NCBI RefSeq assembly: GCF_014696315.1
Contig: NZ_JACJPX010000020.1
Span: 1-64,000 of the forward strand
DNA: 64,000 nucleotides
Reading direction: 5' to 3'
DNA from: Calothrix membranacea FACHB-236
GTDB lineage: Bacteria > Cyanobacteriota > Cyanobacteriia > Cyanobacteriales > Nostocaceae
The position numbers were made by a program, and so were the translations under genes. Under the pieces are notes generated by a model. That model was given only the letters and a program-made list of their open reading frames with translations. It was not told the origin of the DNA and ran no database searches. How positions within the stretch are numbered: the first letter of the stretch is position 1; every line of letters starts with the position of its first letter. Below, piece by piece: positions 1 through 9,673 of the stretch.

Positions 1-95
1 CAAGCCCTTATTTTTTCGTATAGACTAGCTGATTGGCAATGCTTGCATTTGCAGCCTAAAAGCTAGTCACAGCAAGGCTTTGATAGTTATCGGAG

Positions 96-539
96 ATGTC
101 TAATAAGGCTGAAGGAGTAGTAATTAAACCTCTTCATTCAATTTATGTGGAGACTAGTAAACAGAAAATCCGTCCGATTATTAAGCAGAAAATTCCGGAG
201 TTTGCTGAAGATAGCCGATTTCACCAAGCCAAAAAATGGACTGTGCAACAACAGCCTATACTACAACAACAAATAAGTATTGAAGAAGAATTAAGCCAAG
301 AAATGCTGGCGTTAGTCACACCTACAAGATTGAACAATGTTATTTCTAAATTTGGCAGAGTTGCTGCTAAAAATACAAAACAACGTCAACAATTGATGGA
401 GTTATTAGTTAGAGATGTTTTAGAAAGTTTCCAAGAAGAATATGCAAGTATTTTCAGTGCCTTAGAACCTGCCGAGCAGCAAAGTATGATTGAGCAATTA
501 AATCAAGCATCACAACAGCTAGTTGATGCACAATTATAA
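96..539 (+). CDS. Hypothetical protein, 147 aa
   Basis: I do not recognise this protein. It is soluble, with no signal peptide or membrane segment. The first 90 residues are basic and Gln-rich; the last 60 (from KFGRVAAKN onward) look like two or three amphipathic helices rich in Gln, Glu and Leu. The ATG follows TATCGGAG, an acceptable ribosome binding site. The gene converges on the carotenoid oxygenase gene, with a hairpin between the two stops. Codon use and base composition look ordinary, so I take it as a real gene of unknown role. Confidence 0.6.
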   Translation: MSNKAEGVVIKPLHSIYVETSKQKIRPIIKQKIPEFAEDSRFHQAKKWTVQQQPILQQQISIEEELSQEMLALVTPTRLNNVISKFGRVAAKNTKQRQQLMELLVRDVLESFQEEYASIFSALEPAEQQSMIEQLNQASQQLVDAQL

Positions 540-581
540 AGTCTTTGGCCTACATGAAAAAGAGAAAATTAGCGTTGGTAT

Positions 582-610
582 GGATGCGTTACGCTATCGC
601 TAACGCATCC
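582..610. terminator. Hairpin between convergent genes
   Basis: GGATGCGTTA (582-591) and TAACGCATCC (601-610) form a perfect 10-bp inverted repeat with a 9-nt loop, between two convergent genes. The same GGATGCGTTA palindrome recurs at 43096-43122, so it is also a dispersed repeat. There is no long T run, so termination is inferred from position. Confidence 0.45.
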
Positions 611-646
611 TACGTGAACTATTACCTATTACCCAATCCCCAACAT

Positions 647-2098
647 TCACTCTTGCTTCCAAGTACCATGAAAACCTGGGGGAATAACACTAGGTAATGC
701 AAGTTTGCACACGGGCGTTTCATTTAGGCGATCGCTATCAAATACCCACACTTCGCTACTATGGCTATTACCGTCATAAACAACGGTTAAAAGCCAGCTT
801 TGCGCTTGATTTTGAGCATCTTGGACGTGAATCGGTTCTGAACAATAGCGATTTTCGCCTAAATCCGCTTCGGTAAAGGTTTCTGTTTGATGATCGAAAC
901 GAGCGATCGCATTTAATATTTCTCGGCTAATATCCGATTCTCGGCGGAATGAAGACATATAGGTGTAGCGCGAACCTTGTCCGACATTTTGCTGAGGTAC
1001 ACTCGGAAATTCACAAAATCTGTCTATCAGTTCTTGAATTGCTGTCACTTTACCAGTGTCGGGACGCAGATGAACTCGCGTTAAGGTACTTTTAGCAGCA
1101 GTGTGAGTTTCTCCTGTAGCTACTTCCTTGAGATATTGGTTAGTTTGAAAATCTTGATAGCGGGCAATGTCAACAATTACTGTACCGCTAGCATCCACAT
1201 AACCATTAGCAAAATGCCATTGAAACCAAGGTTCGGTTTCTCCCCGGCTTACCAAAGATAAGTTTTCTCGGTCAATCACCAAAACCTGAGTTCCCACTTC
1301 TGGCTGCCATTTGAGAGAATCGCTATATGTGCTAGTCCCAAGCAGGATAGACCACATATTTAAACGCACAGATGGGGCAAAAAATACAAGATACTGCCCT
1401 GCTAAGACAAAATCATGAATTAAAGGTGTACCTTCTAACGTAATCTTGGCTTTTTGGATAATTTTGCCAGTAGAGTCGCTTTTAAAAATATTAAGTGTGG
1501 CATTTGGCCCAGGACTAACACCAAAGTTAAAAATCTCTTTTGTTTGGTAATCAACTTTGGGATGAGCAGAATAAGCCAATCCTTTATCCAAATCGCCTAA
1601 ATTATCTAAGCCTTGAGTTTCTAAAGTTTCGAGGTCGAGGCTATATGGATTATCACCTTCCCAAAGTGCCAGAAGTTTATCAGGTAATGCCAACACAGAG
1701 GTATTAGCGACATTTTTGATCGGTCTGCGCCATTGATTCCAAATTGGCCCTGGCGCAGTCATACCATAGTTACCATACAGCAGCTTACCTGCGGCAGTTT
1801 CATGTTGATAACCTGCGGTTTGCACGTAGCGATAAACTCCTGTGGCTCCAGCATCGGTAAAATTTACAGCCAAAATTGCCCCATCGCCATCAAACCAATG
1901 TCCCATATGCATACCGCCACGTTCTAGCCTTGCAGGGCCATTGCGGTAAAGTGTGCCACGTAAGCCTTCAGGGATATTGCCAGCCAGAATTGCTAATTCG
2001 GTACGCGGAAATTCTACCCCAGGTTGGGCGATCGCATTTGCCCAAGCTTTTTTTGTTGACTCTTTTTCTATTGTCTGCATAATAAAACTCGCTTTCAC
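647..2098 (-). CDS. Carotenoid cleavage dioxygenase (RPE65/CCD family)
   Basis: A non-heme iron carotenoid or apocarotenoid oxygenase, cleaving a polyene double bond with O2 to give apocarotenals or retinal-type products. The four iron-binding histidines of the family are all visible: H179 (YSAHPKVD), H228 (LIHDFVL), H295 (QWHFANG) and H477 (PPGFHGTW). The N-terminal LRGTLYRNGP and HWFDGDGA blocks are also typical. Length (about 480 aa) matches cyanobacterial apocarotenoid oxygenases. There is no signal peptide. The frame opens with GTG at 2098; an ATG six codons further in (2080) is an equally good start. It is transcribed away from the large fusion gene at 2477 across a 378-bp region. The exact substrate cannot be read from sequence. 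Confidence 0.93.
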   Translation of the reverse strand: MKASFIMQTIEKESTKKAWANAIAQPGVEFPRTELAILAGNIPEGLRGTLYRNGPARLERGGMHMGHWFDGDGAILAVNFTDAGATGVYRYVQTAGYQHETAAGKLLYGNYGMTAPGPIWNQWRRPIKNVANTSVLALPDKLLALWEGDNPYSLDLETLETQGLDNLGDLDKGLAYSAHPKVDYQTKEIFNFGVSPGPNATLNIFKSDSTGKIIQKAKITLEGTPLIHDFVLAGQYLVFFAPSVRLNMWSILLGTSTYSDSLKWQPEVGTQVLVIDRENLSLVSRGETEPWFQWHFANGYVDASGTVIVDIARYQDFQTNQYLKEVATGETHTAAKSTLTRVHLRPDTGKVTAIQELIDRFCEFPSVPQQNVGQGSRYTYMSSFRRESDISREILNAIARFDHQTETFTEADLGENRYCSEPIHVQDAQNQAQSWLLTVVYDGNSHSSEVWVFDSDRLNETPVCKLALPSVIPPGFHGTWKQE

Positions 2099-2476
2099 AA
2101 CTCAAAGGCGATCGCTCAGATCGCCTTTACATTACACTAAATCTCTTTATTTATCGGTGTATAAAATGCTTGCTGTTTAACTAACAGAGGGATGGTGTGT
2201 TTTTTTATTTTATCGAAAGTTTGAAGCGCGCAGAAATTTCCCTACCCTAACGGAGAATATCTTCTCAGTACACTGACTTACAAATAGTTACTTTTTAACT
2301 CTGTGACATCCTCAGCAATTGTGAGGTAAATATTGAGAACACAGGTTACAAATGAACATACAAGAAGTTAAGCATGATGTGAAAAACCTTTACCAAAAAA
2401 ACTTGTCTGATGTTAACTCAAGCGAAATGCGCTCTATACAGAATTAACTTATTAATTGAGAATTTGAGGTATCAAA
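2099..2476. other. Divergent intergenic region
   Basis: This region holds the promoters of the carotenoid oxygenase (minus) and the NosR-like fusion (plus). Apart from a possible 31-codon frame at 2352-2447 I see no gene, and no operator I can name. Confidence 0.5.
2352..2447 (+). CDS. Possible 31-aa small ORF
   Basis: An ATG preceded by CAGGTTACAA opens a 31-codon frame ending in TAA 30 bp before the next gene. The product is hydrophilic and helix-like (begins MNIQEVKHDVKNLYQ). It could be a leader ORF, the remnant of a larger gene, or chance. I do not recognise it. Confidence 0.25.
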   Translation: MNIQEVKHDVKNLYQKNLSDVNSSEMRSIQN

Positions 2477-5173
2477 TTGTACCTAAATCAATATATTGAT
2501 TCTTCCATTCAGGAAAGCCTAACTCAGCAACCATTGCCGTTGATTGTGGATGCCTTGAATAAGGTCACTTTCGATGACAAGGCGGTGGAATATTGTTGGG
2601 ATTGCCTCAGCGTGCATCAGGTGTGGGGACAATTGTCATCAGAAACACTGCAAGCGATCGCCGAATCCTTTCATTGCTTTTGTGTAGAACCACAAACGCT
2701 GATTTACCAAGAAGGACAAACCCCCATCGGTCTGTACCTGTTGAAGTCCGGCAAAGTGGAGATTTTCCGCCAATCGCTACTTGGTCAATCGCTGATTCGC
2801 TATCGCAATGCAGGGGATTTGTTTGGTTATACGCTGGTTGCCAATGCAGTTGAGGGAGCTTATCAAACCAATGCGATCGCTCTCGCCAAAAGCGAAATTT
2901 GGTTTCTCCCCAAAGCAGAGTTTTACAACCTGATTGCTAAATACCCTGCGATTCAAAAGCTGGTTCATTCCCAACTTTCTCAAGATTTGCTGGAGTACGC
3001 AACTCGCATTGCTAAGGAACAGGAACGGATTCAAGGCTTACAAGCATACATCCAGCCATTACCCAGCAACAAAAGCATTCTGGGTAATAGTAAAGCCACA
3101 CAAAAACTCACAGAACAGATCAATGAAGCCGCAGCTAATCTCAAGCCTGTGGTGTTGCAAGCGCAAGCAGGTACGGGTAAAACATTTGTGGCTGGGTTAA
3201 TTCATGGTCGTTCCGAATTGGCATCCCAACCCTTTGCCGAACTAGACTGTGCTGAGTTAGTCAGATCTGAAGATGGGCGGCTAAATACAGATGTGTTGTT
3301 TGGTAGGGTAGGTCAGCAATCAAGTATCCTCGAACTTTTAGAGCGTGGCACCTTACTACTAGATAATGTCCATGTATTGAGTCAGGGCGATCGCTCGCGC
3401 TTGATTCACTACATAACAAAGGGATTAATCCTGCCAAATCAAGGCATTGTGGGCAAAATTAATCCTGTTACTAAACCTGCTCCACCGATTGAATCCCAGG
3501 TACGTCTGATTTTGGCATCGCCTAACAAACTAGATTTATCTGGTGTTGATGCAATTACCATCAAACTTTTTACCCTACCCCAACGGAAAGCAGACATTCC
3601 CGATTTTGCCAGCTATTTCTTGAAGCAGTTTTGTCAGGAACAGAATCGCCCTTTGTTAAGGATAGATCAATCCGATCTGCGTCGTCTGGTTAGCTATGAT
3701 TACCCAGGAAATATTACAGAACTAGCAGAGATATTACACCGAGCCGTAATGATGACACCTCTGGGACATTCGATCATCCCAGAACAAGCATTGTGGTCGG
3801 TGGAATCAACCAAAAATGCCTTTCGTTTAGATTTGTTAACTCACGTACCCTGGTTACGGCAAATTTTGCTGAGTTATTGGTATCCCAAAGCTATTTGGGT
3901 AGTCATGATGGCAATTTTTGTACCTGTGACAGTGCTGGGTTTAATTGGCCCTCAAGGACGGGATAGCAGTATCACGCTGAATTTATTTTGGGCGTGGTGG
4001 TGGCCTGGCTATCTCTTCCTATTTGTCTTTGTGGGGCGGCTGTGGTGCGCTGTTTGTCCATTTATGATTACTGGAGAGTGGATCAGGCGAATTTCTCTGT
4101 GGTTATTTCCCCGCCAACAACTTACCTGGAATACCAAATGGTTGAACCATTGGGGAGCCTGGATTGTATTTAGTGGCTTTGTCGCCATTTACCTGTGGGA
4201 AAAACTTTGGGATTTACCACACCATGCTTATCTATCCGCTTGCTTACTGTTGACAATCACAGCCGGAGCCGTAATTTTCAGCTTGATTTACGAACGGCGT
4301 TTATGGTGTCGCTATCTTTGTCCTATTGGTGGGATGAACGGCTTGTTTGCCAAACTAGCGATAGTGGAATTGCGATCGGCTCAACAACTTTGTGGTAGTC
4401 AATGCAAAACTTTTGGCTGCTATAAAGGTACAGGGCCAACCACAATTACCTTCGCTGAAGCTTTACCAACCGAAGGACAAGCAACCGGGGGATGTCCGCT
4501 ATATTTACATCCAGCACAATTGCAGGATAACCGGGACTGTACGTTTTGTATGACCTGTCTCAAAGGTTGTCCCAATCGCTCAGCACAATTCAATTTGCGA
4601 TTCCCGGCTGCCGATTTGCTAGAAAATCATACAGGACTATGGGCAGAGGTTGCACTAATGCTACTGCTGTTGGGCGGTGTCTTTATGCATAATGCTCATC
4701 AGATTTTGGCATGGTTGGGATTTGGCACTGTTGCTATCGATGCCGAGCATTTGTTGAGTAGCATTCCCATTGCTCTCGTTCTCTTGAGCATTCCCGCCGT
4801 CTTAACTTATTGGACTCATGCGATCGCTCGCTTTTTTGATGCCAAGCAACCAGATTATCTCACCGTCATCTATGCTTACCTCCCCTTAACCCTAGCAGCC
4901 AATCTGACGCATTACATTCCTGCTGCGGTAACGGAAGCAGGGCGGATTCTGCCAGTTATCGCCCAAACGCTGGGTTATACTGGCGCAAACTTACCCACGC
5001 TCACCTGGAGTTTAGATGTAGCTCAATTCCTGCAAGGTGTCACCCTGATTTCAGCAATGTTATTCAGTCCTTATCCATTGCTAAGAATCACCAAGCGATC
5101 GCTATTGAATAACATACCCCATCTATTACTGATGTTGGGTTTTACCGCCGTGTTTTTTCAATTAATGATTTAA
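2477..5173 (+). CDS. cNMP-binding / sigma54-activator-like AAA+ / NosR-NapH-type membrane polyferredoxin fusion
   Basis: An 898-aa three-part protein. Residues 55-180 form a cyclic-nucleotide-binding (CRP-type) domain. Residues 200-440 resemble the AAA+ module of sigma54 activators: Walker A QAGTGKT near 230, a Walker-B-like LLLDN at 293-297 where the usual DE is DN, and the C-terminal YPGNITELAEIL block. The GAFTGA loop that contacts sigma54 is missing. From about 470 there are several membrane segments with NapH/NosR/CcoG-type cysteine clusters (LWCAVCPF, LWCRYLCP) and a ferredoxin-like CTFCMTCLKGCP. The start is TTG, supported by TGAGGT 8 nt upstream; no better ATG exists. Electron transfer controlled by a nucleotide signal is an inference. 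Cyanobacteria lack sigma54, so classical activation is unlikely. Confidence 0.85.
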   Translation: MYLNQYIDSSIQESLTQQPLPLIVDALNKVTFDDKAVEYCWDCLSVHQVWGQLSSETLQAIAESFHCFCVEPQTLIYQEGQTPIGLYLLKSGKVEIFRQSLLGQSLIRYRNAGDLFGYTLVANAVEGAYQTNAIALAKSEIWFLPKAEFYNLIAKYPAIQKLVHSQLSQDLLEYATRIAKEQERIQGLQAYIQPLPSNKSILGNSKATQKLTEQINEAAANLKPVVLQAQAGTGKTFVAGLIHGRSELASQPFAELDCAELVRSEDGRLNTDVLFGRVGQQSSILELLERGTLLLDNVHVLSQGDRSRLIHYITKGLILPNQGIVGKINPVTKPAPPIESQVRLILASPNKLDLSGVDAITIKLFTLPQRKADIPDFASYFLKQFCQEQNRPLLRIDQSDLRRLVSYDYPGNITELAEILHRAVMMTPLGHSIIPEQALWSVESTKNAFRLDLLTHVPWLRQILLSYWYPKAIWVVMMAIFVPVTVLGLIGPQGRDSSITLNLFWAWWWPGYLFLFVFVGRLWCAVCPFMITGEWIRRISLWLFPRQQLTWNTKWLNHWGAWIVFSGFVAIYLWEKLWDLPHHAYLSACLLLTITAGAVIFSLIYERRLWCRYLCPIGGMNGLFAKLAIVELRSAQQLCGSQCKTFGCYKGTGPTTITFAEALPTEGQATGGCPLYLHPAQLQDNRDCTFCMTCLKGCPNRSAQFNLRFPAADLLENHTGLWAEVALMLLLLGGVFMHNAHQILAWLGFGTVAIDAEHLLSSIPIALVLLSIPAVLTYWTHAIARFFDAKQPDYLTVIYAYLPLTLAANLTHYIPAAVTEAGRILPVIAQTLGYTGANLPTLTWSLDVAQFLQGVTLISAMLFSPYPLLRITKRSLLNNIPHLLLMLGFTAVFFQLMI

Positions 5174-5227
5174 ACAATCGCGTTTCAATGCCATACCTAC
5201 CTTATGAGAAGTTGTGAGGGGTCAGAT

Positions 5228-5508
5228 CCCCGACTTCTTCAATCTGGTGCTAATAAAATTGTTTTAATTCTACCCCAAGAAAATACGTGGCAAGTACGAG
5301 CCATTACTTCTATTAGCGGGACTTAAACAAAAATTAAGCCAAAAGGCAAAATCCAAAGTTTTTTAGTTGCGGAATCAATCGATAGTTTTAAAGAGATACG
5401 TCAGATTATGGTAGAAAAACACAATGGTCTTCTGTCTGTAAAATCTACACCAGTCGAAGGCACTGAATTTATTATTGCTATCCTAATTCTAGCTCAGAAT
5501 TGTGTTTG
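5228..5508 (+). pseudogene. Remnant of a GAF/histidine kinase gene
   Basis: Two protein fragments survive in about 280 bp. The first (from 5237) reads LLQSGANKIVLILPQENTW, a GAF-domain segment of the type in large cyanobacterial multisensor kinases, and hits a stop soon after. The second (5366-5508) reads EIRQIMVEKHNGLLSVKS and then VEGTEFIIAI, matching the end of a histidine kinase ATPase domain (EKHGG and GTEF boxes). The catalytic core between them is gone, so this is a deletion relic. A piece of the GATCCCCGACTTCTT repeat sits at its left edge, also found at 56206-56238. Confidence 0.6.
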
Positions 5509-5559
5509 AATTATGGCGCATTTATTGCTGGTTACACTAATATAAACTATAACAAATTT

Positions 5560-5582
5560 AGGGCACATCATTACCGTGCCCT
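5560..5582 (-). terminator. Terminator-like hairpin after the EamA gene
   Basis: AGGGCAC (5560-5566) pairs with GTGCCCT (5576-5582), 20 bp past the stop of the minus-strand EamA gene. On the minus strand it is followed by AAATTTGTT rather than a clean T run. Confidence 0.45.
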
Positions 5583-5601
5583 TAGAAATATATTGATGTG
5601 T

Positions 5602-6546
5602 CTAATAGCTAGATTTTAATCTTAAACAGCTACTAAGATTGAGAAGAACTGAACCAACTAAAATTATAAATCCAACTAATTGAATTGGCATAATTGATTC
5701 TTGGAGAATTGACACATTTAGCATCAAGGAAAATAGCGGAGTTAGTAATGCAATCATTGAACATATTTGTGTTGAGTTGAGATGTAATGCTTGATTCCAA
5801 AGTAGGGAAGCAATTGTGTTAGGAAACACAGCCAAATAGATAATACCAAGCCATTGAGTAGATGTTAATGTCAATTTCAACCCAAATGCTGGTACTAAAC
5901 CGAGCATAAACAACAAACCAAATAAGTTAAACAAAAACATCCCTGCATCTTGATCAAACTTTTTATGCTTAATCAGCACACAAAACAAAGCCCAAGTTGC
6001 TGCTGCTGTTAATGTTGCAGCAGTACCAAGGTTAAGTTGAATCGCCAATATTTGATTTTTGGCAATCAACAAATACACTCCTATACAACCAGTCATCAGC
6101 AACAAAATTGATTTGCGAGATAACCTTTCGTGATACCACAATGCGCCAAAGAATGTCATTAGCAATGGATAGATATAAAACATCACAACCACTTGCGAAG
6201 CCGGCAAAAGTTGATAGCCTTTCAATCCGCAGATTTGCTGAATTCCCATACCCAAAATGCCAGCAATTACAAAGAAAAACTGCTGATTTTTCCATTCTTT
6301 TTGCAGAATGAGCAATTTCTTTTGCATCACAATGTTGATACCGAGAACGCAAGTAGATAAGAAATTAACGTAGAAAGTTATAGTAAAACTATCAAGATGT
6401 GGCACAGTCAATTTGAAAGTCACACCAATTGTTGCCCAAATTAAAATAGCTAACAATGCATATAGTAGACCTTTAAAACAGAAAGCAGAATTTGTTAAGT
6501 AATTTATTGCCATAATCATTGACTTATTTGTGTAGCCTACTTTCAT
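5602..6546 (-). CDS. EamA/DMT-family membrane transporter
   Basis: A 314-aa inner-membrane protein of the drug/metabolite transporter superfamily, with ten predicted hydrophobic helices in two EamA repeats. The first repeat starts near residue 27 (LLYALLAILIWATIG, a typical EamA opening) and the second near residue 165. The family exports metabolites such as amino acids; the substrate cannot be told. The ATG at 6546 gives a short N-terminal tail before helix 1; ATGs at codons 10 and 12 are alternatives. The gene stands alone, with a terminator-like hairpin just after the stop. Confidence 0.88.
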   Translation of the reverse strand: MKVGYTNKSMIMAINYLTNSAFCFKGLLYALLAILIWATIGVTFKLTVPHLDSFTITFYVNFLSTCVLGINIVMQKKLLILQKEWKNQQFFFVIAGILGMGIQQICGLKGYQLLPASQVVVMFYIYPLLMTFFGALWYHERLSRKSILLLMTGCIGVYLLIAKNQILAIQLNLGTAATLTAAATWALFCVLIKHKKFDQDAGMFLFNLFGLLFMLGLVPAFGLKLTLTSTQWLGIIYLAVFPNTIASLLWNQALHLNSTQICSMIALLTPLFSLMLNVSILQESIMPIQLVGFIILVGSVLLNLSSCLRLKSSY

Positions 6547-6946
6547 AAGTCAAGATTCAACAATGGTCAATAGTAATAACACTTTAATGCCAGGTTTAGT
6601 ACATAGCAAACTCTTGCTTTAATTACCTATTATTGGAGAATTAGACGATTAATTGCTGCATCAACAATTGAATGGCTATATCAGTTAAATAATCAAAGAT
6701 TAATCTCACTAATCGCTACAATGATGATTATTACTGCTTTTTACTCAGGATTTTATTTTTTACACTTCTCTAAAAATTACGTAAAACTTAGCCTTGTCAT
6801 TAGGTAACAGGAGACTCTGGTTATCACTGATGATCGGGGAAGAGTTAATCTTGTTTCCTTTTTTGTGCAAAATCCAGGTGCTAAAAATAGCTTTTGGGTA
6901 TAAACTAAAACCAAATTTCCGAGAAATTAGTTATTAGGTGTAATTA
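6547..6946. other. Intergenic, 400 bp, AT-rich
   Basis: This stretch separates the divergent EamA and lipoprotein genes. All frames are broken by stops within a few dozen codons. I see no repeat, RNA gene or recognisable operator. Confidence 0.5.
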
Positions 6947-7480
6947 ATGTCTACTGCTACGGTTAAAGCCTGTAGTTTGGGGCGCAACATTTATCTTAAC
7001 GTCCACAGCTTTGGCAGAGCGATCGCTTTATTGATGATGCTGTGGGGGTGTACAGCACCAGGCTTTAATGCCTCTAATTTAACTTGGAAAACTTATATCA
7101 ATACACGTTATAACTTTGAGTTTCCCTATCCTAGTAACTGGAATGCTTTACCACCACCAGAAAATAATGATGGAATAGTTTTTGTTTCCCCGCAAGATGA
7201 ATCAGTAAAAATTCGGTCTTGGGCGGGTAATAAGCTACCAGAGTCTTTCAATCCAGACCAGAACGCCAAAATCACAGTCAATCCCAATTTTCAAAATGCT
7301 CAAGGAATATCTGGGGTATTGGTTGTAGAAGTAGGTCAAAAAGAAAGTTCCATGACCCTAACAATCACTCAAGGTCAAATTAAATACTACTGGCGAGGAC
7401 AAAGCCAAAGCCAAGATTTTACTGATTACTACAACATGTTTTACTACATAGCCCAGCAATACAAAGTGCCAAAGCAATAA
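6947..7480 (+). CDS. Predicted lipoprotein, 177 aa, possible PsbP-like fold
   Basis: The N-terminus has a hydrophobic stretch ending in LWGC (Cys at about residue 35), a lipobox, so the protein is probably lipidated and exported. The mature part contains YNFEFPYPSNWNALPP, which resembles the opening strand of PsbP/MOG1-like domains, followed by beta-rich sequence ending in an aromatic YYNMFYYIAQQY segment. The ATG at 6947 has AGGTG 7 nt upstream. Specific function is unknown; the PsbP-like assignment is tentative. A long run of short tandem repeats starts immediately after the stop. Confidence 0.7.
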   Translation: MSTATVKACSLGRNIYLNVHSFGRAIALLMMLWGCTAPGFNASNLTWKTYINTRYNFEFPYPSNWNALPPPENNDGIVFVSPQDESVKIRSWAGNKLPESFNPDQNAKITVNPNFQNAQGISGVLVVEVGQKESSMTLTITQGQIKYYWRGQSQSQDFTDYYNMFYYIAQQYKVPKQ

Positions 7481-7645
7481 TGGGAATGGGGCATTGGGCA
7501 TGGGGCATGGGGCATTGGGCATGGGTAATTGGTAATCGGTAATTGGTAATGGGTAATGAGTAATGAGTAATGAGTAATGAGTAATTGGAATATCTCCCAG
7601 TCCCCAATCCCCAATCCCCAGTCCCCAGCCCCCAATCCCCAATTT
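7481..7645. repeat. Short tandem repeats (GGGCATTGGGCAT, GGTAATGGGTAATGAG, CCCCAATCCCCAGT)
   Basis: Three repeat types run one after another: GGGGCATTGGGCAT, then GGTAATTGGTAATGAGTAATG, then CCAGTCCCCAATCCCC. These are short tandemly repeated sequences known from heterocystous cyanobacteria. They open spurious frames on the minus strand that I do not count as genes. Confidence 0.9.
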
Positions 7646-7705
7646 TCACCCTTTAGGTAGTTGAGAGGGGACACAAACCTGGTAGATTTAGCTTACAGCG
7701 AGTGA

Positions 7706-8872
<1,167 letters not shown>

Positions 8873-9022
8873 GCCGATTTAATTCGTCATTTCTCATTCG
8901 TAATTCGTAGTTACTCTTATTGGGCATAGGGTATGAACATCCGTCTTTCCTATGCCCCATGCTCCATGCCCATTTTCAATTTAGACACTGTTCAATTACG
9001 AATTACGAATTACGAATTATTT

Positions 9023-9667
9023 ATGCAGCTGATCACAGAACCCTATTTAAAACAAGTAAGTCGCTGGCCTCAAACTGGTCGTCATATTCTAGCCCAATAT
9101 GACAACCAATCAATTGTTGTTTATCAAGCATATCGTCCAGCTATTGGTCACTTCGCCGCCACTCACGGTTATTTTGGCGGCGAATTTAGTTTTGACCGTA
9201 TGAGCTGGATCAAGCCTAATTTTTTATGGATGATGTATCGTTCCGGATGGGGTATAAAAACTGAGCAAGAAGTAGTATTAGCTATTTGGATTCAACGTTG
9301 GGCTTTTGAAGAAATGTTATCAGTTGCAGTGCATTCGACTTTTATCCCGGAACTACATACTAGTGAAACTACTTGGAAATCAGCGCTAAAAGAATCACAA
9401 GTAAGATTGCAATGGGACCCAGACCATCACCCATCTGGAGCTAAATTAGAACGGCGTGCTATTCAGCTAGGGCTACGCGGAAAATTCTTAGCTAATTATG
9501 CCAAAGATTGGATCTTGCATATTGAAGATATCTCTGATTTTGTCCAACAACAGCGGCAAAACATTAATTCTGACTGTGCCCAATTGATTACGCCACGGGA
9601 GACAGTTTACTCTGTGAGTGATCAACAAACGCAAAAGCAGCTGGGATTATCTGCCTGGACTGAATAG
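9023..9667 (+). CDS. DUF4291 family protein
   Basis: The blocks IVVYQAYRPAIGHFAATH and MSWIKPNFLWMMYRSGWG are the hallmark of DUF4291, a family of unknown biochemical function. An upstream extension of the frame to 8933 consists of repeat DNA (CCCATGCTCC, ATTACGAATTACG), so the ATG at 9023, giving MQLITEPYLKQ and 214 aa, is the likely start. The gene lies between sqdB and sqdX, 7 bp before sqdX, and is probably co-transcribed. No link to sulfolipid synthesis is known to me. Confidence 0.85.
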   Translation: MQLITEPYLKQVSRWPQTGRHILAQYDNQSIVVYQAYRPAIGHFAATHGYFGGEFSFDRMSWIKPNFLWMMYRSGWGIKTEQEVVLAIWIQRWAFEEMLSVAVHSTFIPELHTSETTWKSALKESQVRLQWDPDHHPSGAKLERRAIQLGLRGKFLANYAKDWILHIEDISDFVQQQRQNINSDCAQLITPRETVYSVSDQQTQKQLGLSAWTE

Positions 9668-9673
9668 TATTTT

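Noticed and set aside
7481-7645. Repeat blocks considered as a CRISPR array
   Set aside because: Units are 7-20 bp and directly tandem, without unique spacers of constant length; no cas genes are near.
7358-7674. Three overlapping minus-strand frames with GIGDWGLG and THYSLLITHY repeats
   Set aside because: They are translations of short tandem repeats, not proteins.
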